A stretch of 64,000 nucleotides of DNA from Isochrysis galbana (taxonomy: Eukaryota; Haptophyta; Isochrysidales; Isochrysidaceae): positions 5,880,526 through 5,944,525 of the forward strand of contig CM030937.1 in the NCBI GenBank assembly GCA_018136815.1, read 5' to 3'. A program made the translations under genes and the position numbers. Below are positions 1-11,504 of the stretch, one piece after another (within the stretch, counting starts at the first letter, position 1; every line of letters begins with the position of its first letter). Under the pieces are notes generated by a model. The model worked only from the letters and a program-made list of their open reading frames with translations. It was not told where the DNA came from and searched no databases.

Positions 1-597
1 GGTGGAGGTGGAGATGGTGGCGGCGGGGATGGCGGTGGCGGTGAAGGCGGAGGTTTGGAAGGTGGAGGTGGAGAAGGTGGCGGTGGGGACGGCGGTGGCG
101 GTGAAGGTGGTGGTGGTGAAGGTGGTGGTGGTGAAGGCGGTGGTGGTGCAGGTGGTGGTGGTGAAGGCGGAGGTGGTGATGGCGGAGGTGGTGAGGGTGG
201 CGGCGGGGATGGCGGTGGCGGGGAAGGTGGTGGTGGTGAAGGCGGGGGTGGAGAAGGTGGCGGCGGGGATGGCGGTGGCGGGGAAAGTGGCGGCGGTGAT
301 GGCGGAGGTGGGGAAGGTGGAGGTGGTGAGGGTGGCGGCGGGGATGGCGGAGGGGGTGAAGGCGGAGGTGGTGAGGGTGGAGGTGGAGAAGGCGGAGGAG
401 GAGATGGCGGCGGGGGGATAGCGGAGGCGGGGATGGCGGCGGCGGGGATGGTGGGGGTGGTGAGGGTGGACGTGGAGAAGTCGGCGGCGGGGATGGCGGT
501 GGTGGCGAGGGCGGCGGCGAGGGCGGTGGTGCGGGAGGAGAGGATGGCGGGGGTCTCGGGGGGAAGATCGAGCCTGCTGCTCGTCCGGCACCGGTGA
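1..597. repeat. 15-bp GC-rich minisatellite, possible (SPPPP)n or (GGGGE/D)n coding repeat
   Basis: Degenerate 15-bp units of the type GGTGGAGGTGGTGAA run from the window edge to about 500. Read on the plus strand one frame gives Gly4-Glu/Asp repeats and ends at a stop at 597. Read on the minus strand it gives Ser-Pro4 repeats that run off the left edge, as in hydroxyproline-rich wall glycoproteins and pherophorins of green algae. The minus-strand Ser-Pro4 frame is broken near 415, where a unit has extra G residues. Either this is the end of a Pro-rich coding exon or a non-coding minisatellite; the window does not decide. Confidence 0.6.
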
Positions 598-1000
598 GAA
601 CGAGAAGGAGGAGTGTATTGGCGTTGGATCCCATCCGTAACCGCTCCATCCGGCTCAGGTTGCCAATTCCAGCCGTACAGAGCGGCGCTGCTCTGGCGCT
701 GCAGGCGGCGCGGTGGCCGACGACAGCCCTCGCCCTCCCTGCCCTTTGTCTCTCTCTCTCTCTCTCTATTTTTCACTCCCTCTCTCTCTCTCCGTTCTGA
801 CGTACACCTTGGCCACTCTTCCCCTCCCCCCCCTTCTCTCTCTCTCTTCTCCTTCTTCTTCTCCCATCGTCCCACTCACCCAACGCACACATTCACATGA
901 CTGCCCGTCAGTATTCTCTCTTCTACTGCCCTCTCGTCTTCCACGAGAGAGAGTGAGCCACCAACGAACTCAGCCAAGAGAACAACCAGCCCAACGCCGC

Positions 1001-1078
<78 letters not shown>

Positions 1079-2570
1079 AGGCCGCCGCCCCCCCTCTCTT
1101 CCACCTTCCGATTCCGTTTCGGTTTTCACTCAAATTCGCCCGAAAGGCCTCTTGAATTTCTTTCCCTCTTCCGAATGGAAAGACTTAGAGTATGCGGACT
1201 TCACTCCTCGTAAAGGTACGCAAGACGCGGTGGACCAACCCCAACTCCTTCTTCTCTCCTCTTCTCCCCAACTGCTCCAGCCGTTACAGCATGTTATCCC
1301 AGCCCGGCTCACGTGGCGGACTTCAAACCAGCTCGGGGACCAAAGTACTTGGTTTCACTTCGAATTCCTCCATGGACTGGCATTCCTTCACAACTGCCAC
1401 AGGGTGTGGGAGCGAGGGCCGTGTCGAGGACCATTCGATGGAAGTGTACGAATGAGTGTTCGGAGTACTCCCATATTATTTTTCAGGTCACCGACTTCAA
1501 AGAGATCATAGATGTGTGGACTCAAGTGGCAAGTGGGTTCTTTTGTATGTGTAGGTTCTAATCCCAGAGTGGCATCGCGTCCACAGGTGTCTTGAGCCTT
1601 CGTCGCTAGCGCTATGTTCATGCCTCTGATCTACACAATGTTGCTGACTATCACTTGGCTTCATAAGGATGGGGCCAAACATGGTACAGTATGGGTGCAC
1701 CATTAAGAAACCCCATCATTAAGAAATCCTAAGAGGGTTTGGGCCCCGAGGCCCATAGGAAGCTACCCTTGTTGATTTCCGCGATCGGCCACATAAGAAG
1801 CTTGCTGTGGAGGCAGCGATGACCGCGAGACAAGAAACAAGAAGTCCTAGTTCAAGTTGCCCCTCCAGGCCAAATTTTTTCGGAAGCGCGCTCTCGCGCA
1901 CTGCAAGCTATATGTACCTTCTCACTCCAGTGATGGGACGTCAGGTATCAGGTCATCGACGTCAGGTATCAGGTCATCAGGTTTCGCCTACCTGATACCT
2001 GATATCAGACCTGATATCAGCCTGATATAAGGTAGTATGTAGTATAATGTTAGTACATACGTTATAATGTCAGTATGTAACACTTCTAACTTATGACAAC
2101 AATCAAAATCTAACCGCACATCTGCCGACTTACGGGTACTAGTATACGTACATAGAAATGGCCTCAACTACCGCGCACGACTTTCGCGCGGCCGGATCTC
2201 CCCGACGGCAGACCACTCGAAAGCATTGCCCTCGAGTCCGTCCGCCTCCACCGTTCCCCAGACTGCGGGCCGTGGCCAGGGCGTCGTGCGGCATCGCCAA
2301 CTCCTGCGCCATTTGACTTGGGGAGGGAGGGAGGGAACGGTCTAGGGGCGGGCAGGGGAGGGGAGGGAGGGGAGGGAGGGGAGGGAAGAAGAGAGGGAAG
2401 GAGCGAGCGAGCGAGCGAGCGAGCGAGTGATCAAGGCAGTGAGGGAGTAAGCGAGGGAGCGAGGGAGTGAGCAGGCGGCTAGGGAGACAGTGAGACGAGT
2501 GGGGAGTGGGGAGTGGGATGCGAGAGAGGCGGGGCAGGCGCGGGCGACGAGGGGGTGAGGGAGGTGAAGG
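598..2570. other. Intergenic, CT and G-rich simple repeats
   Basis: No gene recognised. It holds a perfect CT microsatellite (about 1003-1075), further CT-rich sequence at 740-880, and a G/GA-rich stretch at 2330-2530 with tandem GAGC. Short open frames here are driven by low-complexity sequence. Confidence 0.6.
1941..2032. repeat. Direct and inverted CAGGTATCAGGT repeats forming a hairpin
   Basis: CAGGTATCAGGT occurs twice in direct orientation (about 1942 and 1963-1974) and once inverted (ACCTGATACCTG, 1990-2001). The second and third copies can pair as a perfect 12-bp stem with a 15-nt loop. Degenerate continuations (GATATCAG, CCTGATAT) follow. A similar motif, ACCTGATACCTGA, recurs near 3920. 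Confidence 0.7.
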
Positions 2571-2986
2571 TGTCGCATTCGCGAATCGACACTCGTTAGG
2601 CTTCTCGTCGTCGTTCGGCATTTATCGTTATAATTCTCTCGTTCTCGTTCTCGCCTTTCTCGTGGCTTGTTCGGAGCTCTCCGATGTCCGTTAGGTTCTC
2701 TCCTTTCCTCGCGGGACGCTCGATCCTAGCAGGGGGGTGTCGCATTCGCGAATCGACACTCGTTAGGCTTCTCGTCGTCGTTCGGCATTTATCGTTATAA
2801 TTCTCTCGTTCTCGTTCTCGCCTTTCTCGTGGCTTGTTCGGAGCTCTCCGATGTCCGTTAGGTTCTCTCCTTTCCTCGCGGGACGCTCGATCCTAGCAGG
2901 GGGGTGTCGCATTCGCGAATCGACACTCGTTAGGCTTCTCGTCGTCGTTCGGCATTTATCGTTATAATTCTCTCGTTCTCGTTCTC
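2571..2986 (+). repeat. Tandem array of a 167-bp LTR-like unit (2.5 copies)
   Basis: Three starts of the same unit lie at 2571, 2738 and 2905, so the period is 167 bp. The first two copies look identical; the third stops after about 82 bp. Each unit opens with the palindrome TGTCGCATTCGCGAATCGACA. The second and third are preceded by a purine-rich run (CAGGGGGG) that resembles a polypurine tract abutting an LTR. This looks like a concatemer of short LTR ends without internal sequence. Confidence 0.65.
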
Positions 2987-4182
2987 GGTCAAAAAGCTTC
3001 GCTTGGACGAATAGGATCTTGGGTTGTGGAGCGCCCTCTCTCTTTCTCTCGAAGAGAAGGGAAGTTTCCCCACCCTTCTTCCTCCTAGGCGCCTCGCAAA
3101 TAGGTTTAATTCGCTATCTTCTCCGCATTTCTCTATCTACTTCAGTGATTGCAATCAGGTTTAATTTGCAATCTCATCACATCTCCCCCTTAGGCACACC
3201 GCATCTCTCTCGTCTTATTCGGTAAGTCTTTTGGAATCTTGTGCGGCAGGATTGCCCCTCGTTTCCGTTATGGTGCGATTCCCCTTCCAGACGGGATCGC
3301 CGACAGATCGCCTTCTGATCGTCGTCCGTCGTCGTCTGGCCGGAGTGTTTGGGTTTGATTTTAGTCGAGTTACGTGAGAAAGTCGTGGGGCGAGAGTCGG
3401 AGTGTTTTCCTGGGTGTCGTTGTCCGTCGTCCTGTCGTCAGTCGTCATTCGTCGCTCTCGTTCTCGTCGTTCTCGCTCTCGTAACACTCATACCCTACAG
3501 CCTCGCCTCTCCTCGCCAGCCCCTGCCATCACAGCCCCCCTCACACTCACCCTCGCCTCTCGCTACTCGCTCGATGTCGCTCTCGCCGCCGTCCTCGCCC
3601 TCGCTCAAGCCCGCCTGCCCGCCTTCCTCTGCTGACGGGCTTCAGCCCGTCAGCACCTCCGAAGTGGTCTCCCTCTCCGCGCCTGCCGCCGGCTTCGCCC
3701 CTTCCTCATTGCCCTCAGGCCCTATGGGCCATTCCAATTCGTCAGAAGGAGGGAGGGAGGGAACGGGCAAGGGACGGAGGGAGGCAAGGGAGGGAGGAGA
3801 GGGAGGAAGGAGAGAGGGAGCGAGCCGTGACCGGGACTCTCCGCGCGCCTGCCGCGTCCTCTCGTGCGTGCGTACGGAGTTTTGTTTTTGTCCGTCGATA
3901 TGAGTTTTGTTTTTGCCCCTACCTGATACCTGATTTCAGGTCGTCAGCTCTAGAGGACCTATTATCATGGTATCAGGATGTAAACGAGCCATCTGGGAGA
4001 TGTCTTCCGAGCTTTGCTGCGCGATAAGAAATAAGAAGTAAAAATACTTCGACTTCGCCGCTCCGAATAAGAAGGAGGGCCCAGTTTTGGAATCTCATAA
4101 GAAAGGGCTCTTCCTCAGACGCCTCAGACCTTAGAGAGCATATCATATCATATCGTCAAAGGACTCGAAATCGAAATTCGAA
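2987..4182. other. Intergenic, no gene recognised
   Basis: CT/GTC-rich sequence with several short open frames in different frames, none with a recognisable domain. A GA-rich stretch lies at 3745-3825. Two related AGGTTTAATT... segments at about 3100 and 3157 form a small imperfect direct repeat. Confidence 0.5.
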
Positions 4183-4408
4183 ACGGAGCAACGGAAACTA
4201 AAGAAAGCAGAAAGGGACGGGAGCGAGCAAATCGAGAGAAAGAATGAATGGAGACCGACAAACGACGAACGAAAAACGAGGGCTACCTAAACGGAGCAAC
4301 GGAAACGAAAGAAAGCAGAAAGGGACGGGAGCGAGCAAATCGAGAGAAAGAGAGAAAGAATGAATGGAGACCGACAAACAAACGACGAACGAAAAACGAG
4401 GGCTACGA
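4183..4408. repeat. Tandem duplication of a ~108-117 bp unit
   Basis: The unit starting ACGGAGCAACGGAAAC at 4183 is repeated from 4291 with small insertions (an extra GAGA and an extra ACAA). Both copies end with GAAAAACGAGGGCTAC. No coding content recognised. Confidence 0.8.
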
Positions 4409-4689
4409 CCTCGACAAGCTCGCGGTGATCGAGACAAAGGTCAAGGGGAAGATCAAGAGCGGGCCACATACCCCAGTCACCAGTCAACCACCTACCTAGG
4501 CCGCCTCGATTCAACTCGCTGCAGATAGCGCGGAGGGTTCGATCACCCTAGACAGACGTACTCCGTCGACGGCTGCACGCGCCTCGAAAGTCAACGTCCC
4601 CAATGACTCCACACCACCCACGTTCCGAGTTTCGACATCTCCGATAATTGCGCATCCCGCGAGAGAGACCTGTGCCCTGGCCCCCCTCG

Positions 4690-5525
4690 GCAGATTTCCT
4701 TGCCCCCCCCCCTTCCGCCGTTCCCCCCCCGTTGCGCACGCCGAGACCGAGACGGCGGTTCTCTCTCGCGTCCGCGCGTTGAGACGCCGTGTTCTCTTCT
4801 CTCACCCCCCCCGCGTGGAAGTCCCCCAGCGCGTCCCTTAGCGTCCCCCAGGTCCCCCAGCGTCCCTCAGGCTCCCCCAGCGTCCCCCAGCGTTACTGTC
4901 AGCTGCCAACGCCCCTCAGCGTCCTTCAGCGGTGTCCCGCAGCGCGTCGCTTCAGCGTCCTTCGGCGCTGTCCTGCGAGACTCGAAGCAGGACTCGTGAG
5001 GGCACTGGATTTTACTCCGTAGTCCGAGCCGGAGTCCGAATTGTGTTTTGACCCTCGAGCCCTCGTTCCCTCTTTCTTTCTCTCTCTCTCCTCTTTTTTT
5101 GGCGGGCACTCCTGGTTCTGCTCATCAGATGGGGTCCGTTTAAGGTATGTTTCTGGCCTGTTACTGTTTATGTTTGAGTACAGAGTGTTGATTTGTGTGT
5201 CTTTATCTGTGTATCGCCTGTTGGTGACCTGCAGCCCCTGAGTACCCCCAAGCCCCGAGTCTTCCGAGTTATCCTTTCAAGTCTACGATTCCCTACGATT
5301 CCCAAGCAAGCGGTATCTGCTCGCCGCGCCCTTTCCTACGCTCTCCGTCCCCCGATTCGCGCGTTCCGTGCCACTTTCCCGTCCATTTCACATGCCCGTC
5401 ACTTTTGCCTTCCCCGTTCTCCCGATGAGCCCGTTCCGGGCTCCCCGGATGAACCGTGTGCCGCGCTAGCTGCCGGTGCGCCCTCGCGACTCGTTTCCAA
5501 AGAGGAGACGAGCTACGCTCCGACA
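4690..5525 (+). repeat. Left arm of an ~840-bp inverted repeat
   Basis: This segment recurs in reverse complement at 9197-10048 with small differences along its whole length. It contains a degenerate CCCCCAGCGTCCC minisatellite (4800-4960) and ends near GACTCGTTTCCAAAGAGGAGACGAGC, itself a short palindrome. It may be a dispersed repeat, such as solo LTRs, present in two opposite copies. No protein recognised. Confidence 0.75.
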
Positions 5526-6829
5526 ACCGCCCTACCCTAGATGAAAATACGGTATTGGGGCCTGCAAATACAGCATACAGCCAAACACATGCGTATTAAT
5601 ATGAATGCAATTACTAGTATTTGGGCCAAATACAAATACTGCATACGGTAATTACTTACGCGTTTTCCCCATCTTCCATCTTGGATCGTCACGCCTCCCG
5701 GTTATTGTTATTACGTTATTACCCGGGGTGGCTACGACCAGGTGTGCCACTCCAAGGCTCGTGGCCAGGGAGAGGAGCTCCGCGCTGGGAAGTAGGTTGT
5801 TTTTACTGTCTGTGTCGTATTATAGCCCCCCACTAGAGGAGTAGAGGAGAAGAAAAGTCGAGGCGTCGAGGCTCGAGACTCAACCACGACTCAACACGCG
5901 ACTTGCCAAGTCGCCGCAGTTGAGTCAAAGTTGAGTCCCCGTTGAGACGCTGCAAAACCCCTCTGTTGTGCTCCTAGATGTATCTGCCCTCCGGCCAAAT
6001 ACGGTCAATAAATAGGCATTTCCGAGGTTGGGTTAGGGTTAGGGGAGGTTACAATAGAGTAGACCACCGAGCTCTCCTCTAGTAGAAGAGTAGACAACGA
6101 GTGCTTGAAAGTAGATTTTAGAGAGTACAGAGTGTCTTGCGAGAGGAGAGGAGCCCCGCCGCGATCGCCGATGAGATGGACGATTGACGAACCACGGTGG
6201 CCCCCCCTCTCTCCTCGACGGCGGCCGACGGGAGCGGCGCGGAGGGGGAAGGGGGGGAAGGGGGTGGAAGGGGGAGATGTTTTGGGCGCTTTTAAGAGGA
6301 AGAGAGGGCTCCCGGTAGAGGGGGGAGGGAGGCATGGAACGCGAGGAGAGGGGGGGGAAGGGAGCGACAGGGAGAGGAGGCGGGAGGTGGGAGAGCGGGT
6401 GGAGAAAGAGAGAGGGAGGGAGAAAAGGGGGGGGGGGGGGGGGGGGGGGGGAGAGAGAGAGAGGGAGGGAGGGAGGGAGAGGGAGAGAGGGAGAGGGAGA
6501 GAGAGAGGGAGAGAGGGAGAGGAGAGAGAGGGGGGGGGGGAGAGAGAGAGAGAGGGAGGGAGAGAGAGAGGGAGAGAGAGAGAGAGAGAGGGGGGGGAGA
6601 GAGGGAGAGAGAGAGAGGGAGAGAGAGAAGGGAGACGAGAGTCGGGGAAGAGAGGGGGGTAGGGGGGAGAGGGCCAGTTGAGAGAGCGTGTGGGGGGGAG
6701 GAGGGGCGGCAAAGAGAGTTTTAGGGGAAAGATGTCGGGGGGTAGGAAGAGAAACGGAGAGGGAGCTCTGGAAGAGAGAAGAGAGGAGAGGGGAGAGGGG
6801 GGGAGAGAGGGAGAAGAGAGGGGTCTCAG
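5526..6829. other. Intergenic; long GA/G low-complexity tract upstream of the lumen-protein gene
   Basis: Non-coding sequence to about 6240, including a short GGTTAGGGTTAGGGG run near 6032. From 6240 to 6825 it is an almost pure GGGA/GAGA tract that creates long spurious open frames on both strands. This kind of tract also lies next to the AP-2 mu, RPL8 and SFR2-like genes in this window. Confidence 0.65.
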
Positions 6830-7572
6830 ATGCTCTCTCTCGTCGGCGTCCTTGCTCTCGGCTTGCCGCTGCCACAGGTAAGGAAGCTAGGAGCGAATGG
6901 CATGGTCTTAGCCGGCCGCGCTCCCACTCTCACCACTCCGCGCTCGCTGCCTCGGACTCCTTCCCCCCTTTGCTTTCTTTCCCTGATCCAAAGAGGTGGG
7001 AGTAGGATTCCTCAGCGCACTCTCTCAGCCAACCGCACACCCTCTTCTTCCTCTTCCGCTCGTCGCAGGCGCGAACGTCACAGCCGCACGCTGATCGGCG
7101 CGCTGTGATGGCCCTCGGAGCCAGTGCAATCGGCCTCGTGCTGCCTGGCGCAGCACGTGCCATCGCCAACCCGTGGGACAAGGGCGATGTGCCCGGCCTC
7201 AAGCCTGAGGCCACCTGCAAGCCCAAGGGCACTTGCGCCTGTAACTGCATGCCGGATGGGTTTGGCGGATACAAGGAGCGCACGACCGAGGTGAAACCTG
7301 TCGCTGCAAAGGTGATGGACGCTATCATTGATGATGACGGCGACGCTGATATTCAGGCTCCTTCCAAGCCCAAGGCCTCTATCGGCAACCCACCACCAAA
7401 GGGTTACAACTCAGGTCGCGCGACATCAACTTCGTCATCCGCTCCTGCGCTGAGTTTCGACGATCTCGTCGCGAATTCAGTGCGCAATAAAGAGGAGATG
7501 TACGGGCGCAAGCTCTCTGAGGCCGAGGTCAATGACATCAAGGCCAAGGTGGCTAAGTTCACTGGGAAGTAA
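6830..7572 (+). CDS. Putative thylakoid-lumen protein with twin-arginine signal (two exons)
   Basis: The secure part is exon 2, 7069-7572. After an acceptor (CTCGTCGCAG) the frame reads A-R-T-S-Q-P-H-A-D-R-R-A-V-M-A-L-G..., then a hydrophobic core ending in AARA. That is a twin-arginine (Tat) thylakoid transfer signal. The mature part starts near NPWDKGD, has a four-cysteine cluster (CKPKGTCACNC), a Ser/Thr/Pro linker and a C-terminal charged helix (LSFDDLVANSVRNKEEM...). An upstream ATG at 6830 codes 16 hydrophobic residues and ends in CAG|GTAAGG at 6877/6878. Joined in phase it supplies a plausible N-terminus, but the exon 1 assignment is inferred. About 183 residues in all. I do not recognise the family; the likely place of action is the plastid lumen. 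Confidence 0.65.
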
Positions 7573-9196
7573 ATGAGCGGAATCGTACAGCTGTACAGCC
7601 CAAGTCAGATCTAGCGGGCTGAATCGCTTCTCGAGAACAAAGATGGACGTTTCGAGCCCACGCTCAATAGGGGGGTGTTCATCATCGACAAGTGGAAGAA
7701 GCGTACAAGCCGCCATTCCTACCAATTATCGGAAATTTTGTTCCTGTTGATCGACAACCTTCTAAAACCATGCTCAAGCCTCCTGGTGCGGTGCATCGTC
7801 GCCTTAGCTTGGTCATGGGTCCGTCGCGAGCCATCTTACGAATGCTGGATTATTGCGATATGTTCACGCATGTTTGGAGGGGAAGCGGCGACAAGGCGAC
7901 TAACGAAAGGGAGCTTGCTCTCCAACCCATGTAACTCATCATCATATTCCTCTGACTGACAGTTCTCTGACAGTCCCGTAAACAAATGAGAAAATGATTC
8001 CGGATGGATATGCTTGTGCGGATGCTTTCTCGCCCTGCTATAGCCTCGTTTCACAAGGTTGGATGTGGCGGCTCTTTGCCAACCCATCCAGGAACATCGA
8101 CCGATGCTATTGGGAAGATGTTAGAGGCTGACTTAGAGCCCCGATCTTCTCCACTCCTGGATGGGTGAGGGTGGCAGGATGGGCGGGGTCGAAAAGAATC
8201 TGGGGCTTGCGCAGCACGGGGCTGCTCTCAACTTGCAAGTTCAACGTGTCCCAGTTGCTGAGCTGTCATGCCGCTGGTCCTCACCGGCCCACTTCCACGA
8301 GAGACGAGCTTCCTCCCGGTGACCAGCGGTGGCATGGACGTGCGCAGTCATTGAACTTCGAACCCAAGTGTAACACGGCGTGCGCAATTTGCCCTCTCAC
8401 TAGCTAGCTGTAAATATAAATTGTGCAAATAGGCCACATCCATGCCTTCGATTTTAGTTAGATTTAATCCCTTTCTTGCATATACATATGAGCTTCACAC
8501 TTCATTCACATACATATACGGGCAGCAGCCGCTTGAGTCTTGAGTCTTGATCCAAAGAAATCCTCATGCTGTGGGCAGAATGGTGGTGGTGGTGGTGGTG
8601 GTGGTGTAAGAGGAAGGTTGAACCGCGTGAAGGAGCACACGCTCACATCGGAAACATTAGCATGGAGGTACATCTAAACAGATTTCTACAGAATGCACTA
8701 TGACTATGACGGCATCGGTTTCTCGGAAGAATCGATACTCATAAGGATGCTAGGAAGTAGAAAGATTCGCGAGACTGAGCAAAGCCTTACTCTTCGCGAA
8801 CACGACAGACTCGGCTAGAACTGCCCAGGCGGGCATGTGCATGGGCATGGGCAGACAACCGAGAACAAGAAAAAGAGGATAAGGTGTCGTTCCGTCAATT
8901 GTGGGACATCAGTCGAATTGAGCGATCGAATGTCCACAGTTGTATATAGAGCGTTATTTTAAAATTAAATGCAGACTAGCGTAACAACTTATTTTCCCTG
9001 CTTTCCCGCGGCGCGTGTCCCCCCCCCCGGGGGGCGCCGTGTCGGCGCTTTTCCCCTGTGTGGACAACTACATTATTTGCCCATGGCACCTGTGATTACT
9101 TGTAATTATGGGCACGGCGCGATGTGCATCGGTCCCCCCCGCGGAGACGCCGTGCGTGCGCATTCCAAACTTTTTCTATATGCGTACCTAAGGCTC
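7573..9196. other. Downstream/intergenic region, no gene recognised
   Basis: Begins with the likely 3' UTR of the lumen-protein gene. A (TGG)n run lies at 8581-8606. Open frames are short and show no domain. Confidence 0.5.
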
Positions 9197-10048
9197 ACGT
9201 TTACTGTCGGAGCGACGCTCGTTTCCTCATTGGAAACGAGTCGCGGAGGCGCACCGGCGGCTAGCGCGGCGCACGGTTCACCCGGGGAGCCCGGAACGGG
9301 CTCATCGGGAGAACGGGGAGGGCAAATGGGCAAATGACGGGCATGTGAAATTGACGGGGAAGTGGCACGGAACGCGAATCGAAGGGACGGAGGACGTAGG
9401 GAGGGGCGCGGCGAGCAGATACCGCTTGATTGGGACTCGTAGGGACTTGTAGACTCAAAAGGATGACTCGGAAGACTCGGGGCTTGGGGGTACTCAGGGG
9501 GCTGCAGGTCACCAACAGGCGATACAGTGGGTAAAACCACACAAACCAACACTCTGCACTCAAACATTCACGGTAACAGGCTGGAAACATACGTCAAACG
9601 AACCCCCTCTGGTGAGCAGATTCAGGAGTGCCCACCAGAAAAAGAGGAGAGAGAGAGAGAGCGAGAGAACGAGGGCTCGGGGTCAAAACACAATTCGGAC
9701 TCCGGCTCGGACTACAGAGTAAAATCCAGTGCCCTCGCGAGTCCTGCCTCGAGTCTCGCGAGGCAGCGCCGAAGGACGCTGAAGGAAGCGCTGCGGGACA
9801 GCGCTGAAGGACGCAGAAGGACACTGAAGGACGCTGCAAGACGCGCTGCGGGACATCGCTGACGGACAGGGGGGGGCGCTGAGAGACACTGGGAGACGCT
9901 GAGGGACGCTGGGGGACGCGCTTGGGGACTTTCGCGCGGGGGGGGTTGAGGGAAGAGAAGACGGCGCCTCAACGCGCGGACGCGGAAGAGAGCCGCCGTC
10001 TCGGCGCGCGGAGGGGGGGGGAAGCGGCGGAGGAGGGGAAGGAAATCT
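9197..10048 (-). repeat. Right arm of the ~840-bp inverted repeat
   Basis: Reverse complement of 4690-5525, including the GCTGAAGGACGCTG-type minisatellite (9760-9920) and the palindromic GACTCGTTTCC end. The two arms enclose about 3.7 kb with the lumen-protein gene. The arms differ by several small indels, so they are not a recent perfect duplication. Confidence 0.75.
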
Positions 10049-10094
10049 GCGGAGACGCCGAGCGCAAGCGCTGCTCGCACGACTCGTTCCTCGG

Positions 10095-10265
10095 GGTGCT
10101 CTCCAGGGAAGATTGATGGTTGTGAAGTGCCCTCCCATGATGGGTGCACTGATGGTAGAGGTTTCCACCATGGGGAGGGCAGCACTGCTGCCCTCCCACA
10201 TGAGGTGCTCTTGGGGTGGGAGGGTTTCCCACTGTTGGAGGGGGTCTCAAAGACCCCCTGCATGC
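10095..10265 (-). pseudogene. Relic related to LINE ORF1
   Basis: The reverse complement (CCCATGGTGGAAACC...CAGTGCACCCATCATGGG...GGGCACTTCACAAC) resembles the stretch at about 49605-49700 inside LINE ORF1 (CCCATGGTGGCAACTCC...CAGTGCACCCCTCGTGGG...GGGCACTTGACACAAC). It is short and has no open frame of its own. Confidence 0.4.
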
Positions 10266-10280
10266 TACGCAGAGCCCTGG

Positions 10281-10392
10281 TGTCGTATTCCATACGATGA
10301 CAGACTTTTACTTCTAACCTGTGGGATATTTTTAAGCCTCAAGGTCTCGTCGATTGCTATACCGCCTCTTCTCTTACTTTCTCTCAACTAAG
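10281..10392 (+). repeat. LTR-like repeat B, copy 1 (interrupted)
   Basis: Starts TGTCGTATTCCATACGATGACAG, shared with copies at 11505, 19263 and 61874. Copy 1 ends after about 112 bp, at CTTACTTTCTCTC, exactly where the 5' end of a LINE (AACTAAGTTTATACTTAG) begins. The LINE therefore appears inserted into this repeat, or the repeat is truncated here. Confidence 0.7.
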
Positions 10393-11140
10393 TTTATACT
10401 TAGACGCGATGGAGCGCGCCGACGCGACTCCCCTCTCCTTCGGGCCCCCCACCGAGGGCACCCCCCCAGTGCCCATGGAGCAGCCGCTGACGAAGCGGCC
10501 GCGTCCGCCCACCGAGGCCGAGCAGGCGCGTGCGACTCCGGACGCGCCACACGGCCCGTGGCCCCGGCCACACCACCCATGGCAACCATGCTGGCCTCCC
10601 CCATGGGGGGCAGCAGGCTGCTGGCAGCACCCCATCAATGCCAGACTCAAGCAGCCACCCCTCCATTGGGCATGCCTTATGGCAGAGGCCCCTCTCGCCC
10701 TGGCAAGGGCCGCGCTGCTCCGGCAGCGCGGCCCGCGGCCGGGTGGCCCCTATGGGCACAACACACACCTCAATGCAGCAAGCAACATACGATTCAGAGT
10801 AAGACCCTCATGCACACCTCACCACACACACGAAGCACGCGCGCACGCCCCCCGTGGGGACAACATTGACAAGACCCCCTCACCCATTGACTCCACTCGC
10901 TCAACACTGACCAAGGTCACCTCCGCCCACGCCTCGCAGGACCAAGATTCCGACGTAGAAAACGACATCACAGACTCCGACGCTTCCTTTGAGCTCTCCT
11001 TCCACCAAACCGGGGACATCATCCTCCAAGACACGACGGCGTATGCCGCCATCGTTGAACTACTTCTCGAACTTGAGGGCGTAGACCCCGAGCCAGACTT
11101 CTGGGCCCGCTCAGCGCGAGGCCCGTGGCACATAGCACCC
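10393..11140 (+). pseudogene. 5' part of a LINE, ORF1 fragment
   Basis: After the 5' motif AACTAAGTTTATACTTAG an ATG at 10409 opens a frame (MERADATPLSF...) to 11179. It is Pro-rich, then acidic, and its end (ELLLELEGVDPEPDFWARSA, then RGPWHI) aligns with the ORF1 at 50014-50106 (YLLS, stop, LEGLDATPDG..., KGPWIF). The homology stops near 11130. The part that would carry the CCCH fingers and ORF2 is missing, so this is a 3'-truncated or recombined copy. Confidence 0.65.
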
Positions 11141-11504
11141 TTTCGTTGTTGTAGCAGATTGTTTCTCTTTCTTCGTTGATCGCCGTTGGTTGCAGGAGAT
11201 GAGACGCGTGTCGTCTGCGGTTGCACCCACCGCAACACCCGAGCAAAACTCCTGTAAAAGGGAGAAATGGGTGGGACGATGCGTACAAATAGGTTGCCGC
11301 GTCAAGCTTCCGAATTTGTGCTCAAAGGGCCCACGGGTGCTCTCGTCTTCTATTTCCAGCGTCGCCTTCAACGTTTGGTTTCTCGGTTAACTTGGGTTTC
11401 TCTCGCCTCGTTGTTCTAATTCTGGATTTCTTCTATTTCGGTTGCTTTGTGCTCCTTCCATGCCGCTCGTCGAGACGACTCGAATTTAGAATTTAGTCGG
11501 GGAG
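11141..11504. other. 3' internal remnant of an LTR-type element
   Basis: No gene. The segment ends AATTTAGTCGGGGAG immediately before the LTR-like repeat at 11505, which looks like a polypurine tract. This suggests it is the 3' internal end of a retroelement whose 3' repeat is copy 2. Confidence 0.45.

Noticed and set aside
2571-2986. CRISPR-like array
   Set aside because: The 167-bp units are contiguous with no unique spacers, and the context is eukaryotic.
6029-6046. Telomere-type GGGTTAGGG repeat
   Set aside because: Only about two units inside ordinary sequence, so not a telomere or interstitial telomeric array.
6005-6875. Long Pro/Ser/Leu and Arg/Glu/Gly open frames on both strands
   Set aside because: They come from an almost pure GA/CT tract. 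Low-complexity sequence without stop-containing words keeps all frames open, and no domain is present.
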